A stretch of DNA of 64,000 nt from Rhodobacter sp. (lineage in GTDB: Bacteria > Pseudomonadota > Alphaproteobacteria > Rhodobacterales > Rhodobacteraceae), in the NCBI GenBank assembly GCA_020637555.1, contig JACKKF010000002.1, forward strand, positions 496,001 through 560,000. The letters run 5' to 3'. This document shows positions 8,544 to 16,519 of the stretch, piece after piece. Within the stretch, counting starts at the first letter, position 1; each line of letters begins with the position of its first letter. The notes beneath the pieces are model-generated. The model was not told where the DNA came from. It did no database searches and saw nothing but the letters and a program-made list of their open reading frames with translations. The translations under genes were made by a program, and so were the position numbers.

Positions 8544-9586
8544 CCCCGGATCGCGTCGATCATCCGCTGCACGTTGTCGGGGTCCGCATCGGGGGTGATC
8601 CCGTGGCCCAGATTGAAGATATGGGGCCCCTTGCGGAACGCCTGAACGATGCGCCGTGTCTCGCTCGCCAACGCCGGGCCGCCGTCCACCATATGATGCG
8701 GCGCAAGATTTCCCTGCACGCAGCCATCGACCTGCACATGGGCGGCCGCCCAGTCGGCACTGACGGAATTGTCCAGCGCCACGCAATCCGCCCCGGTGGC
8801 GCGGGCAAAGCCCACATACCGGTCGCGCGCCTCGCGCGGGAAGGCGATGATCGGCAGGCCCGGGTGGCGCGCTTTCAACGCGGCGATGATCCGCCGCGCC
8901 GGGGCCAGCGCGAAATCGTCGAAATCCTGCCCCTTGAGGCTGCCGGCCCAGCTGTCGAACAGCTTGATGACCTCGGCCCCGGCCTGAACCTGCGCCGACA
9001 GGTATTCGACCGTGGCGGCCTCGATCACCGCGATCAGTGCGGCGAAACCCGCGCGGTCGCGGGCGATGAACGCATGGGCGGGCCCCTGATCCTTGGTGCC
9101 GCGCCCGGCAACCATGTAGGTGGCGACCGTCCAGGGCGCGCCGGCAAAACCGATGAGCGTGGTTTCACGCGGCAACGCGCGCGACAGGATGCGCACGGTC
9201 TCATACACCGGCGCCAGGACCTCGTGCACGGCCTCGGCGGGTTTCAGGGCCTGAACCCCCGCGAGATCGGTGACGGTGGACATGCGCGGGCCCTCGCCCT
9301 CGGCGAACCACAGATCGGCCCCCAGCGCCTGACCGATCAGCAGGATGTCGGCAAACAGGATCGCCGCGTCGAACCCATAGCGGCGAATGGGTTGCAGGGT
9401 CACCTCGGCGGCCAGATCGGGGGTATAGCACAGCGACAGGAAGTCCCCCGCCTTGGCCCGCGTCGCCCGGTATTCGGGCAGATAGCGCCCCGCCTGCCGC
9501 ATCATCCAGACCGGCGGAACGGCCTGAACCTCGCCTGAGAGCGCGCGCAGGATGGTCTTTTGCGGGGCGGCTGCGGGTTGGGTCAC
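8537..9586 (-). CDS. hemE: Uroporphyrinogen decarboxylase
   Basis: A 349-residue uroporphyrinogen decarboxylase, which converts uroporphyrinogen III to coproporphyrinogen III in heme and chlorophyll synthesis in the cytoplasm. The family start PPVWMMRQAGRYLPEYR is clear, as are GFAGAPWT, FDSWAG and the C-terminal NLGHGI segment. The GTG at 9586 is preferred because GGAGG lies 7 bases upstream and the length then matches the family; the open frame continues upstream without homology. It stands alone and converges on the ThiE-like gene. Confidence 0.97.
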   Translation of the reverse strand: MTQPAAAPQKTILRALSGEVQAVPPVWMMRQAGRYLPEYRATRAKAGDFLSLCYTPDLAAEVTLQPIRRYGFDAAILFADILLIGQALGADLWFAEGEGPRMSTVTDLAGVQALKPAEAVHEVLAPVYETVRILSRALPRETTLIGFAGAPWTVATYMVAGRGTKDQGPAHAFIARDRAGFAALIAVIEAATVEYLSAQVQAGAEVIKLFDSWAGSLKGQDFDDFALAPARRIIAALKARHPGLPIIAFPREARDRYVGFARATGADCVALDNSVSADWAAAHVQVDGCVQGNLAPHHMVDGGPALASETRRIVQAFRKGPHIFNLGHGITPDADPDNVQRMIDAIRGQ

Positions 9587-9740
9587 GGCGGGTCCTCCGG
9601 GTTGTGGTCCGGTGTCGATGGGCCGGACGCCCCGCGATGTCAAGCCGTGCCACGGCCGCAGCCGTGCCGACACGCCCGTCACGGATGCGCGACGGGCCGC
9701 CGCGGGCGCGCGCGATTTGTGGACGCCACCGCCGGGCTGG

Positions 9741-9750
9741 GCTATACCCT
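9741..9750 (+). promoter_or_regulatory. Possible -10 element GCTATACCCT before dusA
   Basis: GCTATACCCT lies 24 bases upstream of the dusA GTG start and resembles the CTATA/CTAG elements before other genes here. No convincing -35 box at normal spacing is visible. Confidence 0.3.
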
Positions 9751-9774
9751 TGGGTCTCAACCCACGGAGTCCGC

Positions 9775-10761
9775 GTGACAAAGCCCCCGCCCGCCTGGCG
9801 CCTGTCCGTAGCGCCGATGCTCGACTGGACCGACAGCGCGTGCCGCCAGTTTCACCGGCGGCTGTCGCGTCATGCGCTTCTCTACACCGAGATGGTCACC
9901 TCGGCCGCGCTGGTCCGGGGCGGTGCGCGGCATCTGCTGCGCCACGATCCCTCGGAACAGCCCGTGGCGCTGCAACTGGGGGGATCGGACCCTGCGGAAC
10001 TGGCCCTGGCCGCGCGCATGGGCGCGGACGCGGGGTATTGCGAGATCAACCTGAATGTCGGTTGCCCGTCGGACCGGGTGCAGTCGGGCTGCTTCGGCGC
10101 GGTGCTGATGAAGACCCCGGCGCTGGTGGGCGAGTGCCTGGCCGCCATGCGCGCCGCCTGCGCGGCCGAAATCACCGTGAAATGCCGGCTGGGCGTCGAT
10201 GACCAGAACCCTGAGGACGCCCTGCCCGCCATGCTGGACGTCGCCCGCGCGGCCGGCGTCACGCGCGTCATCGTTCACGCACGCAAGGCCTGGCTGCAGG
10301 GTCTTTCCCCCAAGGAAAACCGCGAGGTTCCGCCACTGGACTATGATCTGGTGCAGCGGATGCTGGGCGCCTATCCCGATCTGACGCTCTGCCTGAATGG
10401 CGGGATTGCAACCCTGGACCAGGCCGAGGCCTTGCTGGAGCGCGGTTTTCACGGCGTGATGATCGGCCGGGCGGCCTATCATCAACCGGCCGAGATTCTG
10501 GGTGCCGCCGACCGCCGCCTGTTCGGCGCGCCGGGCCCCGATGCCGACCCGGTGGACGTTGCGCGCGCGATGATACCGGTCATCGCCGCGCATCTGGACC
10601 GCGGCGGCCGGCTGATCGGCGTGACCCGGCACCTGCTGGGCCTGTTCGCCGGGCGCACCGGCGCGCGGGCCTGGCGGCGCGCCCTGAGCGAGATGCCCAA
10701 CGGCACGCTTGCGGATTACGCGACACTTCTGGACCATCTGGATGAAAGGCGGGCGGCATGA
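9775..10761 (+). CDS. dusA: tRNA dihydrouridine synthase A
   Basis: A 328-residue FMN enzyme that reduces uridines in the tRNA D-loop. The family blocks are intact: SVAPMLDWTD for FMN binding, NLNVGCPSDRVQ with the catalytic cysteine, and HARKAWLQGLSPKENR, which identifies the DusA branch. The GTG at 9775 follows GGAG at a usual distance and gives the expected length. It opens an operon: its stop overlaps the start of the DUF2927 lipoprotein gene as ATGA. Confidence 0.96.
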   Translation: MTKPPPAWRLSVAPMLDWTDSACRQFHRRLSRHALLYTEMVTSAALVRGGARHLLRHDPSEQPVALQLGGSDPAELALAARMGADAGYCEINLNVGCPSDRVQSGCFGAVLMKTPALVGECLAAMRAACAAEITVKCRLGVDDQNPEDALPAMLDVARAAGVTRVIVHARKAWLQGLSPKENREVPPLDYDLVQRMLGAYPDLTLCLNGGIATLDQAEALLERGFHGVMIGRAAYHQPAEILGAADRRLFGAPGPDADPVDVARAMIPVIAAHLDRGGRLIGVTRHLLGLFAGRTGARAWRRALSEMPNGTLADYATLLDHLDERRAA

Positions 10762-12137
10762 CACGGGGTTATCTGGCGCTGGCCCTGGTGGCCCTGGCCG
10801 GTTGCGTTCCGATGGGCGAGGTTCAGCGCCTGGATGCCGATACCGGCGCGACCGCACCGCTGCCGGTCTGGAGCCCGGGCGCCCCGAACCCGCTGCCCCC
10901 TGCCCGCAGCAATGCCGACATGACCCGCGATTTCCTGGAACTGGGATTCGCGATGGAAAGCGGCCGCCCGATCGACGCCTTCTCGCGATTCGAGGGGCCG
11001 GTGGCGGTTGTGGCGGTGAACCCGCCCTCGCAACAGGCGATCACCGATCTGGACCGGCTGATCGCGCGCTTTCGCACCGAGGCCGGGATCGACATCCACC
11101 GCACCGCCACCCCGTCCGAGGGCGAGAACCGCATCACGGTCGATTTCGTGCCGCGCCGCCAGATGCAGGCGATGGTTCCGTCGGCCTCGTGTTTCGTCGT
11201 TCCCAACGTGGACGGCTGGCAGGACTTTGTCGCCAACCGCCGCAGCACGGCGATCGACTGGACCCGCGTTGTCCAACGCACCCGCGCGGCCGTGTTCATC
11301 CCGGCCGACACCACGCCGCAGGAGATCCGCGATTGCCTGCACGAGGAGATCGCCCAGGGCCTGGGGCCGCTCAACGACCTGTTCCGCCTGTCGGATTCGA
11401 TCTTCAACGACGACAATTTCCAGACCACACTGACCGGTTTCGACATGCTGCTGCTGCGCGTCTGGTATTCGCCCGAGCTGCACCCCGGCATGACCCGCGA
11501 TCAGGTCGCAGCGCGCCTGCCGACGCTTTACAACCGGCTGAACCCGCACGGCCGCGGCCGCGGTGGCGCGCAGGTCGGGATCACCCCGCGGGCCTGGCAA
11601 CAGGCGATCGAACAGGCCCTGTCCTCGGCTGACGGGCTGAGTGCGCGGCGCGAAAGTGCGGCGCGTGCCCTCGCCCTGGCCCGGTCCGAGGGATGGACGG
11701 ACAATCGCCTGGCGCTCAGTCTGATGCTGGTCGCGCGCGTTGCCCCCCGCGATCAGGGCGAAGAGGCCATGCAGGCCCTGTTGCAGGCCGCGGACATCTA
11801 CCGCCACACACCCGGCGGCGAAGTGCACGCGGCGCATATCGACATGCACCTGGCGGTTCAGGCGCTGGCCACCGGGCAATCGCAGGTCGCGCTCGATCTG
11901 GTGCAGCGTGCCCTGCCCTATGCGACCCGGACCGAGAACGCGGCCTTCCTTGCCTCGTTGCAATTCATCCGCGCCGAGGCGCTGGCGCAACTCGGACAGA
12001 CCGACCAGGCCGAACGCCTGAGGCTCGACTCGATGGCCGCCGCGCGCTATGGGTTCGGCTCGGATGCCGCGGCGCGCACGCGGCTGGACGAAATCGCCCG
12101 GATCGGCGGCGCGGCGCACCGGCTCGCGCGACTCTGA
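10758..12137 (+). CDS. DUF2927 family lipoprotein
   Basis: A 459-residue predicted lipoprotein. The signal peptide ends in the lipobox LVALAGC, so the mature N-terminus is Cys16 and the protein sits in the cell envelope. The DUF2927 region covers roughly residues 50-260 and includes DCLHEEIAQGLGPLND and DSIFNDDNF. The HEEIAQ motif recalls the HExxH/HExxQ helices of zinc peptidases, but activity has not been shown for the domain as far as I know. Residues from about 290 are helical with TPR-like character. It is translationally coupled to dusA and followed by a 54-aa membrane protein and a VWA protein. Function unknown. Confidence 0.85.
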   Translation: MTRGYLALALVALAGCVPMGEVQRLDADTGATAPLPVWSPGAPNPLPPARSNADMTRDFLELGFAMESGRPIDAFSRFEGPVAVVAVNPPSQQAITDLDRLIARFRTEAGIDIHRTATPSEGENRITVDFVPRRQMQAMVPSASCFVVPNVDGWQDFVANRRSTAIDWTRVVQRTRAAVFIPADTTPQEIRDCLHEEIAQGLGPLNDLFRLSDSIFNDDNFQTTLTGFDMLLLRVWYSPELHPGMTRDQVAARLPTLYNRLNPHGRGRGGAQVGITPRAWQQAIEQALSSADGLSARRESAARALALARSEGWTDNRLALSLMLVARVAPRDQGEEAMQALLQAADIYRHTPGGEVHAAHIDMHLAVQALATGQSQVALDLVQRALPYATRTENAAFLASLQFIRAEALAQLGQTDQAERLRLDSMAAARYGFGSDAAARTRLDEIARIGGAAHRLARL

Positions 12138-12157
12138 CCGGCAACGCAGAGGCCATC

Positions 12158-12322
12158 ATGTTCATCTTCGCAGGCTTGCTGATCGGCGCCATCTGGGGCG
12201 GGGTCTTTGCCCGCCGCAAAGGCGGCGAACGGCTGGACATCGTCCAGTACGCCGCCGTCTGGGGCCTGATCGGCGCCATCCTGGGCACGGTTCTGACCGT
12301 GGTGATCCAGCGGATGATGTGA
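12158..12322 (+). CDS. Small two-helix membrane protein, 54 aa
   Basis: A 54-residue protein with two hydrophobic segments (FIFAGLLIGAIWGGVFA and a C-terminal AAVWGLIGAILGTVLTVV) joined by a short charged loop RRKGGERLD. That pattern fits a helical hairpin in the inner membrane. An AGAGG site precedes the ATG, and its TGA stop overlaps the start of the VWA gene by one base, so it is probably translated with that gene. I do not recognise a named family. Confidence 0.7.
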   Translation: MFIFAGLLIGAIWGGVFARRKGGERLDIVQYAAVWGLIGAILGTVLTVVIQRMM

Positions 12323-13506
12323 TGTTCCGGCCGTTCCTCGACCAGTTGCGCGCCCATGCCGTTCCCGTCACCGTGCGGGAATATCTGGGCTTTCTCGAGG
12401 CGCTGAAAGTCGGCCTCGCGCAATTCGACGCCGAGGGGTTCTATTACCTCGCCCGCACGACGATGGTGAAGAACGAGGCCCATATCGACCGTTTCGACCG
12501 GGCCTTTGCGGCGACCTTCAAGGGGCTGGAGGCGATCACCCCCGAGGCCGTGATCCAGGCGGTGGATCTGCCCGCCGACTGGTTGGAAAAGCTGGCCGAA
12601 AAGCACCTGACCGACGACGAGCGCGCCCGCATCGAGGCCCTCGGCGGGTTCGAGAAACTGATGGAGACGCTGAAACAGCGGCTCGAGGAACAGAAGGACC
12701 GACATCAGGGCGGGTCGAAATGGATCGGCACCGCCGGGACATCGCCCTTTGGCGCCTATGGCTACAACCCCGAAGGCGTGCGCATCGGCCAGAAAGAGGG
12801 CCGGCACGGGCGCGCGGTCAAGGTCTGGGACAAGCGCGAATTCCGCAACCTTGACGACAGCGTCGAGCTGGGCACGCGCAACATCAAGGTCGCGCTGAAA
12901 CGTCTGCGCAACTGGGCGCGCGACGGCGCCGAGCACGAACTGGATCTGGACGGCACCATCCGTGCCACCGCGGAACAGGGCTGGCTGGACGTGAAGACCC
13001 GGCCCGAACGCCGCAATGCGGTGAAGGTTCTGCTGTTTTTCGACATCGGCGGGTCCATGGACCCTTATGTCAAGGTGCTCGAGGAGCTGTTCAGCGCGGC
13101 ACGGGCGGAGTTCAAGCACCTCGAACACTTCTATTTCCACAACTGCCTGTATGAATTCGTCTGGAAGGACAACGCGCGCCGCTGGGACGCGCGCACCCCC
13201 ACATGGGAGGTCCTGCGCACCTATGGGCCCGACTACAAGTGCATCTTTGTCGGCGATGCCACCATGTCGCCCTATGAAATCGCCTATGCCGGCGGCGCGA
13301 ACGAGCACTGGAACGAGGAATCGGGCGCAACATGGCTGGCGCGCGCGCGGGCGCACTGGACACAGAACCTGTGGATCAACCCGACCCCGGAAAAGCACTG
13401 GTCCTATACCCAGTCGATCCGCCTGATCGACGAGATCTTCGAGGATCGCATGGTGCCCATGACGCTGGAAGGGCTGACCCGCGGCATGAAAATGCTGGGC
13501 CGTTGA
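12322..13506 (+). CDS. VWA-domain protein, CoxE-like (COG3825 type)
   Basis: A 394-residue cytoplasmic protein with a C-terminal von Willebrand A domain. The metal site begins at Asp241 in DIGGSMD, so the usual DxSxS is D-x-G-x-S with the first serine replaced by glycine. The N-terminal region starting PFLDQLRAHAVPVTVREYL is typical of the COG3825 group. Such proteins normally work with a MoxR AAA+ ATPase in metal insertion or complex assembly. No MoxR gene is adjacent; the only one in the window is at 25.6 kb beside another VWA gene. Its start overlaps the stop of the small membrane protein. Confidence 0.85.
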   Translation: MFRPFLDQLRAHAVPVTVREYLGFLEALKVGLAQFDAEGFYYLARTTMVKNEAHIDRFDRAFAATFKGLEAITPEAVIQAVDLPADWLEKLAEKHLTDDERARIEALGGFEKLMETLKQRLEEQKDRHQGGSKWIGTAGTSPFGAYGYNPEGVRIGQKEGRHGRAVKVWDKREFRNLDDSVELGTRNIKVALKRLRNWARDGAEHELDLDGTIRATAEQGWLDVKTRPERRNAVKVLLFFDIGGSMDPYVKVLEELFSAARAEFKHLEHFYFHNCLYEFVWKDNARRWDARTPTWEVLRTYGPDYKCIFVGDATMSPYEIAYAGGANEHWNEESGATWLARARAHWTQNLWINPTPEKHWSYTQSIRLIDEIFEDRMVPMTLEGLTRGMKMLGR

Positions 13507-13575
13507 TCCGGAACGGCGCACGCGCCCCTGAAATTGCTGCATTGCAGATAAATCTTTTTCGCAATTGCGGCACGA

Positions 13576-13593
13576 CTTGGAATCGTTCTAGAA
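13576..13593 (+). promoter_or_regulatory. Iron-box-like palindrome before the peroxiredoxin gene
   Basis: CTTGGAATCGTTCTAGAA is an imperfect palindrome (GGAA-TCG-TTCT core). It resembles the alphaproteobacterial Irr/ICE box TTTAGAANNNTTCTAAA at 11 of 14 defined positions. It lies 48 bases upstream of the ATG and overlaps a weak possible -10 (TCTAGA) placed 16 bases after TTGCGG. A perfect 10-base palindrome CGCAATTGCG sits just upstream at 13560-13569. Confidence 0.4.
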
Positions 13594-13641
13594 AGGGACA
13601 AGGCAGCGACTCGCGTTTGCCTAACGTCTTGCAATTCAACG

Positions 13642-14202
13642 ATGAGTTTCGTCATGCATACCGGCTTCCGTCTTCCCGAAGTGACCTTTCACACCCGCGT
13701 TCGCGATGAAAGCGTCGGGGGTCCGAACCCGTTCCGCTGGCAGGACCTGACCACCGCGGACTATTTCAAGGGCAAGCGCGTCGTGCTGTTCTCGCTGCCT
13801 GGCGCGTTCACGCCGACCTGTTCGACCTATCAGCTGCCCGGGTTCGAGAACGGCTATGAAGACTTCAAGGCGCAGGGCATCGACGAAATCTATTGCATGT
13901 CGGTCAACGACAGTTTCGTGATGAACAAATGGGCCCAGGACCAGGGCCTGAAGAACGTCAAGGTCATCCCCGACGGCTCGGGCGAGTTCACCCGCCGGAT
14001 GGGCATGCTGGTGCGCAAGGACAATCTGGGCTTTGGCCTGCGTTCGTGGCGCTATGCCGCCATCGTCCGCGATGGCGTGGTCGAGGCCTGGTTCGAGGAA
14101 CCCGGCCTGTCCGACAACCATGGCGAGGACCCCTACGGCGTCTCGTCGCCCGAGACGGTGATGAACTGGCTGATCGAAGCCAACCGCGAAGCCGCCGCCT
14201 GA
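13642..14202 (+). CDS. Peroxiredoxin, Prx5/AhpE-glutaredoxin-partner type
   Basis: A 186-residue thiol peroxidase of the Prx5 group, which reduces hydrogen or alkyl peroxides. The peroxidatic cysteine is Cys60 in PGAFTPTCS, followed by the family segments MSVNDSFVMNKW and DGSGEFTR. No C-terminal glutaredoxin domain is fused. The start at 13642 is the first ATG; the ATG at 13654 is an alternative and neither has a strong ribosome-binding site. The upstream iron-box-like palindrome suggests iron or heme-status control. A bulged hairpin terminator follows, so it is probably monocistronic. Confidence 0.93.
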   Translation: MSFVMHTGFRLPEVTFHTRVRDESVGGPNPFRWQDLTTADYFKGKRVVLFSLPGAFTPTCSTYQLPGFENGYEDFKAQGIDEIYCMSVNDSFVMNKWAQDQGLKNVKVIPDGSGEFTRRMGMLVRKDNLGFGLRSWRYAAIVRDGVVEAWFEEPGLSDNHGEDPYGVSSPETVMNWLIEANREAAA

Positions 14203-14258
14203 CGCGGTCATGCCCGGGGGCACCGCGCCCCCGACCCTGGCGGCCAGTCCGCCCTGCA

Positions 14259-14292
14259 CCCCGCGCAAGCCTGCTTGCCGCGGGGTTTCCTT
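14259..14292 (+). terminator. Rho-independent terminator after the peroxiredoxin gene
   Basis: CCCCGCGCAAGC (14259-14270) pairs with GCTTG-C-CGCGGGG (14273-14285) with one bulged C and a CT turn, then TTTCCTTG follows. A second hairpin, CGGGGGC/GCCCCCG at 14215-14233, lies between it and the stop. Confidence 0.55.
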
Positions 14293-14351
14293 GCCTTGCC
14301 CCCCTCGGCGCGTTATGTCCCGGGCCAGACATCCGCCCAGGGGAGGACCCG

Positions 14352-15302
14352 ATGCGCGACCTCAAACTGCCCGATCAGCGCCACCCCGAAAAAGCGCATC
14401 GTCCCGATCAGGCGCAGCCCAAGAAACCCGCCTGGATTCGCGTCAAGGCGCCCGGTGGTGCCGGCTACAACGAGACCCGCCGCATCATGCGCGACAACAA
14501 CCTGGCGACGGTCTGCGAAGAGGCCGGCTGCCCGAATGTCGGCGAATGCTGGTCGCAGGGCCACGCGACGATGATGATCATGGGGGACATCTGCACCCGC
14601 GGCTGCACCTTCTGCAACGTCGCCACCGGCAAGCCCCAGGCCCTGGATGCGTTCGAACCGGGCCGCGTCGCCGATGCGGTGGCCAAGCTGGGGCTGAACC
14701 ATGTGGTCATCACCTCGGTCGATCGCGATGACGTGGCCGATGGCGGGGCCGAACATTTCGCCCAGACCATCCGCGCGGTGCGTCATCGCTCGCCGGACAC
14801 CACCATCGAGATCCTGACCCCCGATTTCCTGCGCTGCGGACCCGAGGCGCTGGAGGTCGTGGTCGCCGCACGCCCTGACGTGTTCAATCACAACCTGGAA
14901 ACCGTGCCCGGCCTGTATCCGACCGTGCGCCCCGGCGCGCGGTATTTCCATTCGCTCAGGCTGTTGCAGCGGGTCAAGGAACTGGACCCGATGATTTTCA
15001 CCAAATCGGGCATCATGGTCGGCCTGGGCGAGGACCGCCAGGGCGTGACGCAGGTCATGGACGACATGCGCAGCGCCGACGTGGATTTCCTGACCATCGG
15101 GCAATACCTGCAACCGACCCCCAAGCATCACGCGGTCGAACGCTTCGTCACGCCCGAGGATTTCGCCTCGTATGAAAAGGCCGCCTATGGCAAGGGGTTC
15201 CTGATGGTCTCGGCCACGCCGCTGACGCGCTCGTCCTATCACGCGGGCGACGATTTCGCGCGTCTGCGCGATGCGCGTCAGGCGAAACTCGGATCGCGGT
15301 GA
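14352..15302 (+). CDS. lipA: Lipoyl synthase
   Basis: A 316-residue radical-SAM enzyme that inserts two sulfurs into octanoylated carrier domains to make lipoyl groups for 2-oxoacid dehydrogenases and the glycine cleavage system. The radical-SAM cluster is CTRGCTFC. The sacrificial auxiliary cluster cysteines are in CEEAGCPNVGEC, and the C-terminal RSSYHAGD motif supplies the serine ligand. The ATG at 14352 follows GGGAGGA. The next gene starts 6 bases after its stop, so the two are co-transcribed. Confidence 0.98.
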   Translation: MRDLKLPDQRHPEKAHRPDQAQPKKPAWIRVKAPGGAGYNETRRIMRDNNLATVCEEAGCPNVGECWSQGHATMMIMGDICTRGCTFCNVATGKPQALDAFEPGRVADAVAKLGLNHVVITSVDRDDVADGGAEHFAQTIRAVRHRSPDTTIEILTPDFLRCGPEALEVVVAARPDVFNHNLETVPGLYPTVRPGARYFHSLRLLQRVKELDPMIFTKSGIMVGLGEDRQGVTQVMDDMRSADVDFLTIGQYLQPTPKHHAVERFVTPEDFASYEKAAYGKGFLMVSATPLTRSSYHAGDDFARLRDARQAKLGSR

Positions 15303-15308
15303 CGTCGC

Positions 15309-15806
15309 ATGGCCACCTGTCGATCGTGCGGCCGCGCCATCGGATTTCTGGAGGCAACCGCCAATGTTGGCCATTGTGACGACTGTTTCCAGAAAGAAAC
15401 GCAGGCCCGCGTCGAAAAGCGCAATTCCGCGTCCACACGCGCTTCAGGCCCTGACACCACCGACAACGCCGCCATCGAGGCGGTCTTGCTGACGACCGAA
15501 ACCGCGCCAAACCTGCCGATTGCCGAGCGGATCGAGATCGTGACCGCGGAATGCGCCTTTGGCATGAACATCTTCAAGGATCTGTTCGCAAGCGTTCGGG
15601 ACATTGTCGGCGGGCGGTCAAGGGCCGTTCAGAACACCATGCGTGACGCCCGCCGCACCGCGCTGTTCGAACTCAAGCGCGAAGCCTGGCTGGTGGGCGC
15701 CGATGCCGTGGTCGGTGTCGATCTGGATTATGTCGAACTGTCGAGCGCCGGCAGCATGGTCATGCTGGTCGCCAGCGGCACAGCCGTGCGCCTTGCGGAT
15801 CAATAG
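15309..15806 (+). CDS. Zinc-ribbon plus YbjQ (UPF0145) domain protein
   Basis: A 165-residue protein. Residues 1-30 hold two CxxC pairs (Cys4/Cys7 and Cys23/Cys26), a compact zinc ribbon. After a low-complexity linker, residues from about 72 match the YbjQ/UPF0145 fold: RIEIVTAECAFGMNIFKDLF, then the helix with RRTALFELKREA and the strand GADAVVGVDLDY. YbjQ domains are called heavy-metal-binding by fold, but their role is unknown. Fusion to a zinc ribbon is less usual. It is probably co-transcribed with lipA. Its TAG stop overlaps the stop of the convergent MarR gene. Confidence 0.8.
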   Translation: MATCRSCGRAIGFLEATANVGHCDDCFQKETQARVEKRNSASTRASGPDTTDNAAIEAVLLTTETAPNLPIAERIEIVTAECAFGMNIFKDLFASVRDIVGGRSRAVQNTMRDARRTALFELKREAWLVGADAVVGVDLDYVELSSAGSMVMLVASGTAVRLADQ

Positions 15807-16321
15807 ATATACCGGATCTGGTCGGCCCAGTAGCGTTCCATCCGCTTCAACGCCCCGTTGATGGCGTCGAGCTCGCCTTCGGCCACCACGCGCTTGCCGA
15901 TCAACCCCTCGGCGTGGCGCGCGAACAGGTCGGACACGACGGACCGCACCTCATGCCCGCGCGCTGTCAGGCTGACGCGGACAGATCGGCGGTCGATCTC
16001 GCAGCGCGCATGGTGCATATAGCCGTTCTCGACCAGTTTCTTCAGATTGTAGCTGACGTTCGAGCCCTGGTAATAGCCGCGTGTCTTCAACTCGCCTGCC
16101 GTGACCTCGTTGTCGGCGATGTTGAACAGCAAGAGCGCCTGCACCGCGTTGATGTCCAGAACGCCGAGCCGCTCGAACTCGTCCTTGATGACATCGAGAA
16201 GCAGCCGGTGCAGACGTTCGACCAGCGCAAGACTGTCCAGGTAGCGCGGAAGCAGCCCGGCCGGTGGCCCCTCGTCATGGCCGGGCGGCGAGGCGGGTTT
16301 GACGTGGCTGTGAAAACTCAT
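15800..16321 (-). CDS. MarR-family regulator, PetP/LdtR-like
   Basis: A 173-residue winged-helix regulator of the MarR family. The DNA-binding region spans AVQALLLFNIADNE through GSNVSYNLKKLVENGYM, and the wing is CEIDRRSVRVSLT. The N-terminal extension and the YYQGSNVSYNLKKL recognition helix match the alphaproteobacterial PetP/LdtR subgroup. The ATG at 16321 is preferred because GGTGGAG precedes it; an in-frame ATG lies at 16336. A tandem TGCAAAT repeat 39-52 bases upstream is a possible operator. It is divergent from the secreted-module genes and convergent with the YbjQ gene. Confidence 0.88.
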   Translation of the reverse strand: MSFHSHVKPASPPGHDEGPPAGLLPRYLDSLALVERLHRLLLDVIKDEFERLGVLDINAVQALLLFNIADNEVTAGELKTRGYYQGSNVSYNLKKLVENGYMHHARCEIDRRSVRVSLTARGHEVRSVVSDLFARHAEGLIGKRVVAEGELDAINGALKRMERYWADQIRYIY

Positions 16322-16359
16322 GCGCGACTCCACCATTGGAATTGTGCGCCATTCTTCCC

Positions 16360-16373
16360 TGCAAATTGCAAAT
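16360..16373. repeat. Tandem TGCAAAT repeat, possible operator
   Basis: Two perfect copies of TGCAAAT stand head to tail between the MarR-type regulator and the divergent secreted protein gene. The position fits an autoregulatory operator, but no binding is shown. Confidence 0.35.
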
Positions 16374-16519
16374 AGCCGGTTAAGCGCGGAACCGTTTGCG
16401 CTATCACCTGAAAATGCAGGCCGGAGTCCGAAAAATCACAAGAATGTCAGTCGCTTGAAACCCGATTGACGGTCTCCGGAACCGCTGGCAACGCTGGATC
16501 GTTCATCACAGGAGTTGCC

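Noticed and set aside
13642..14202. AhpC or glutaredoxin-fused peroxiredoxin
   Set aside because: The PGAFTPTCS context and length fit a Prx5-type domain alone; no CPYC glutaredoxin motif is present.
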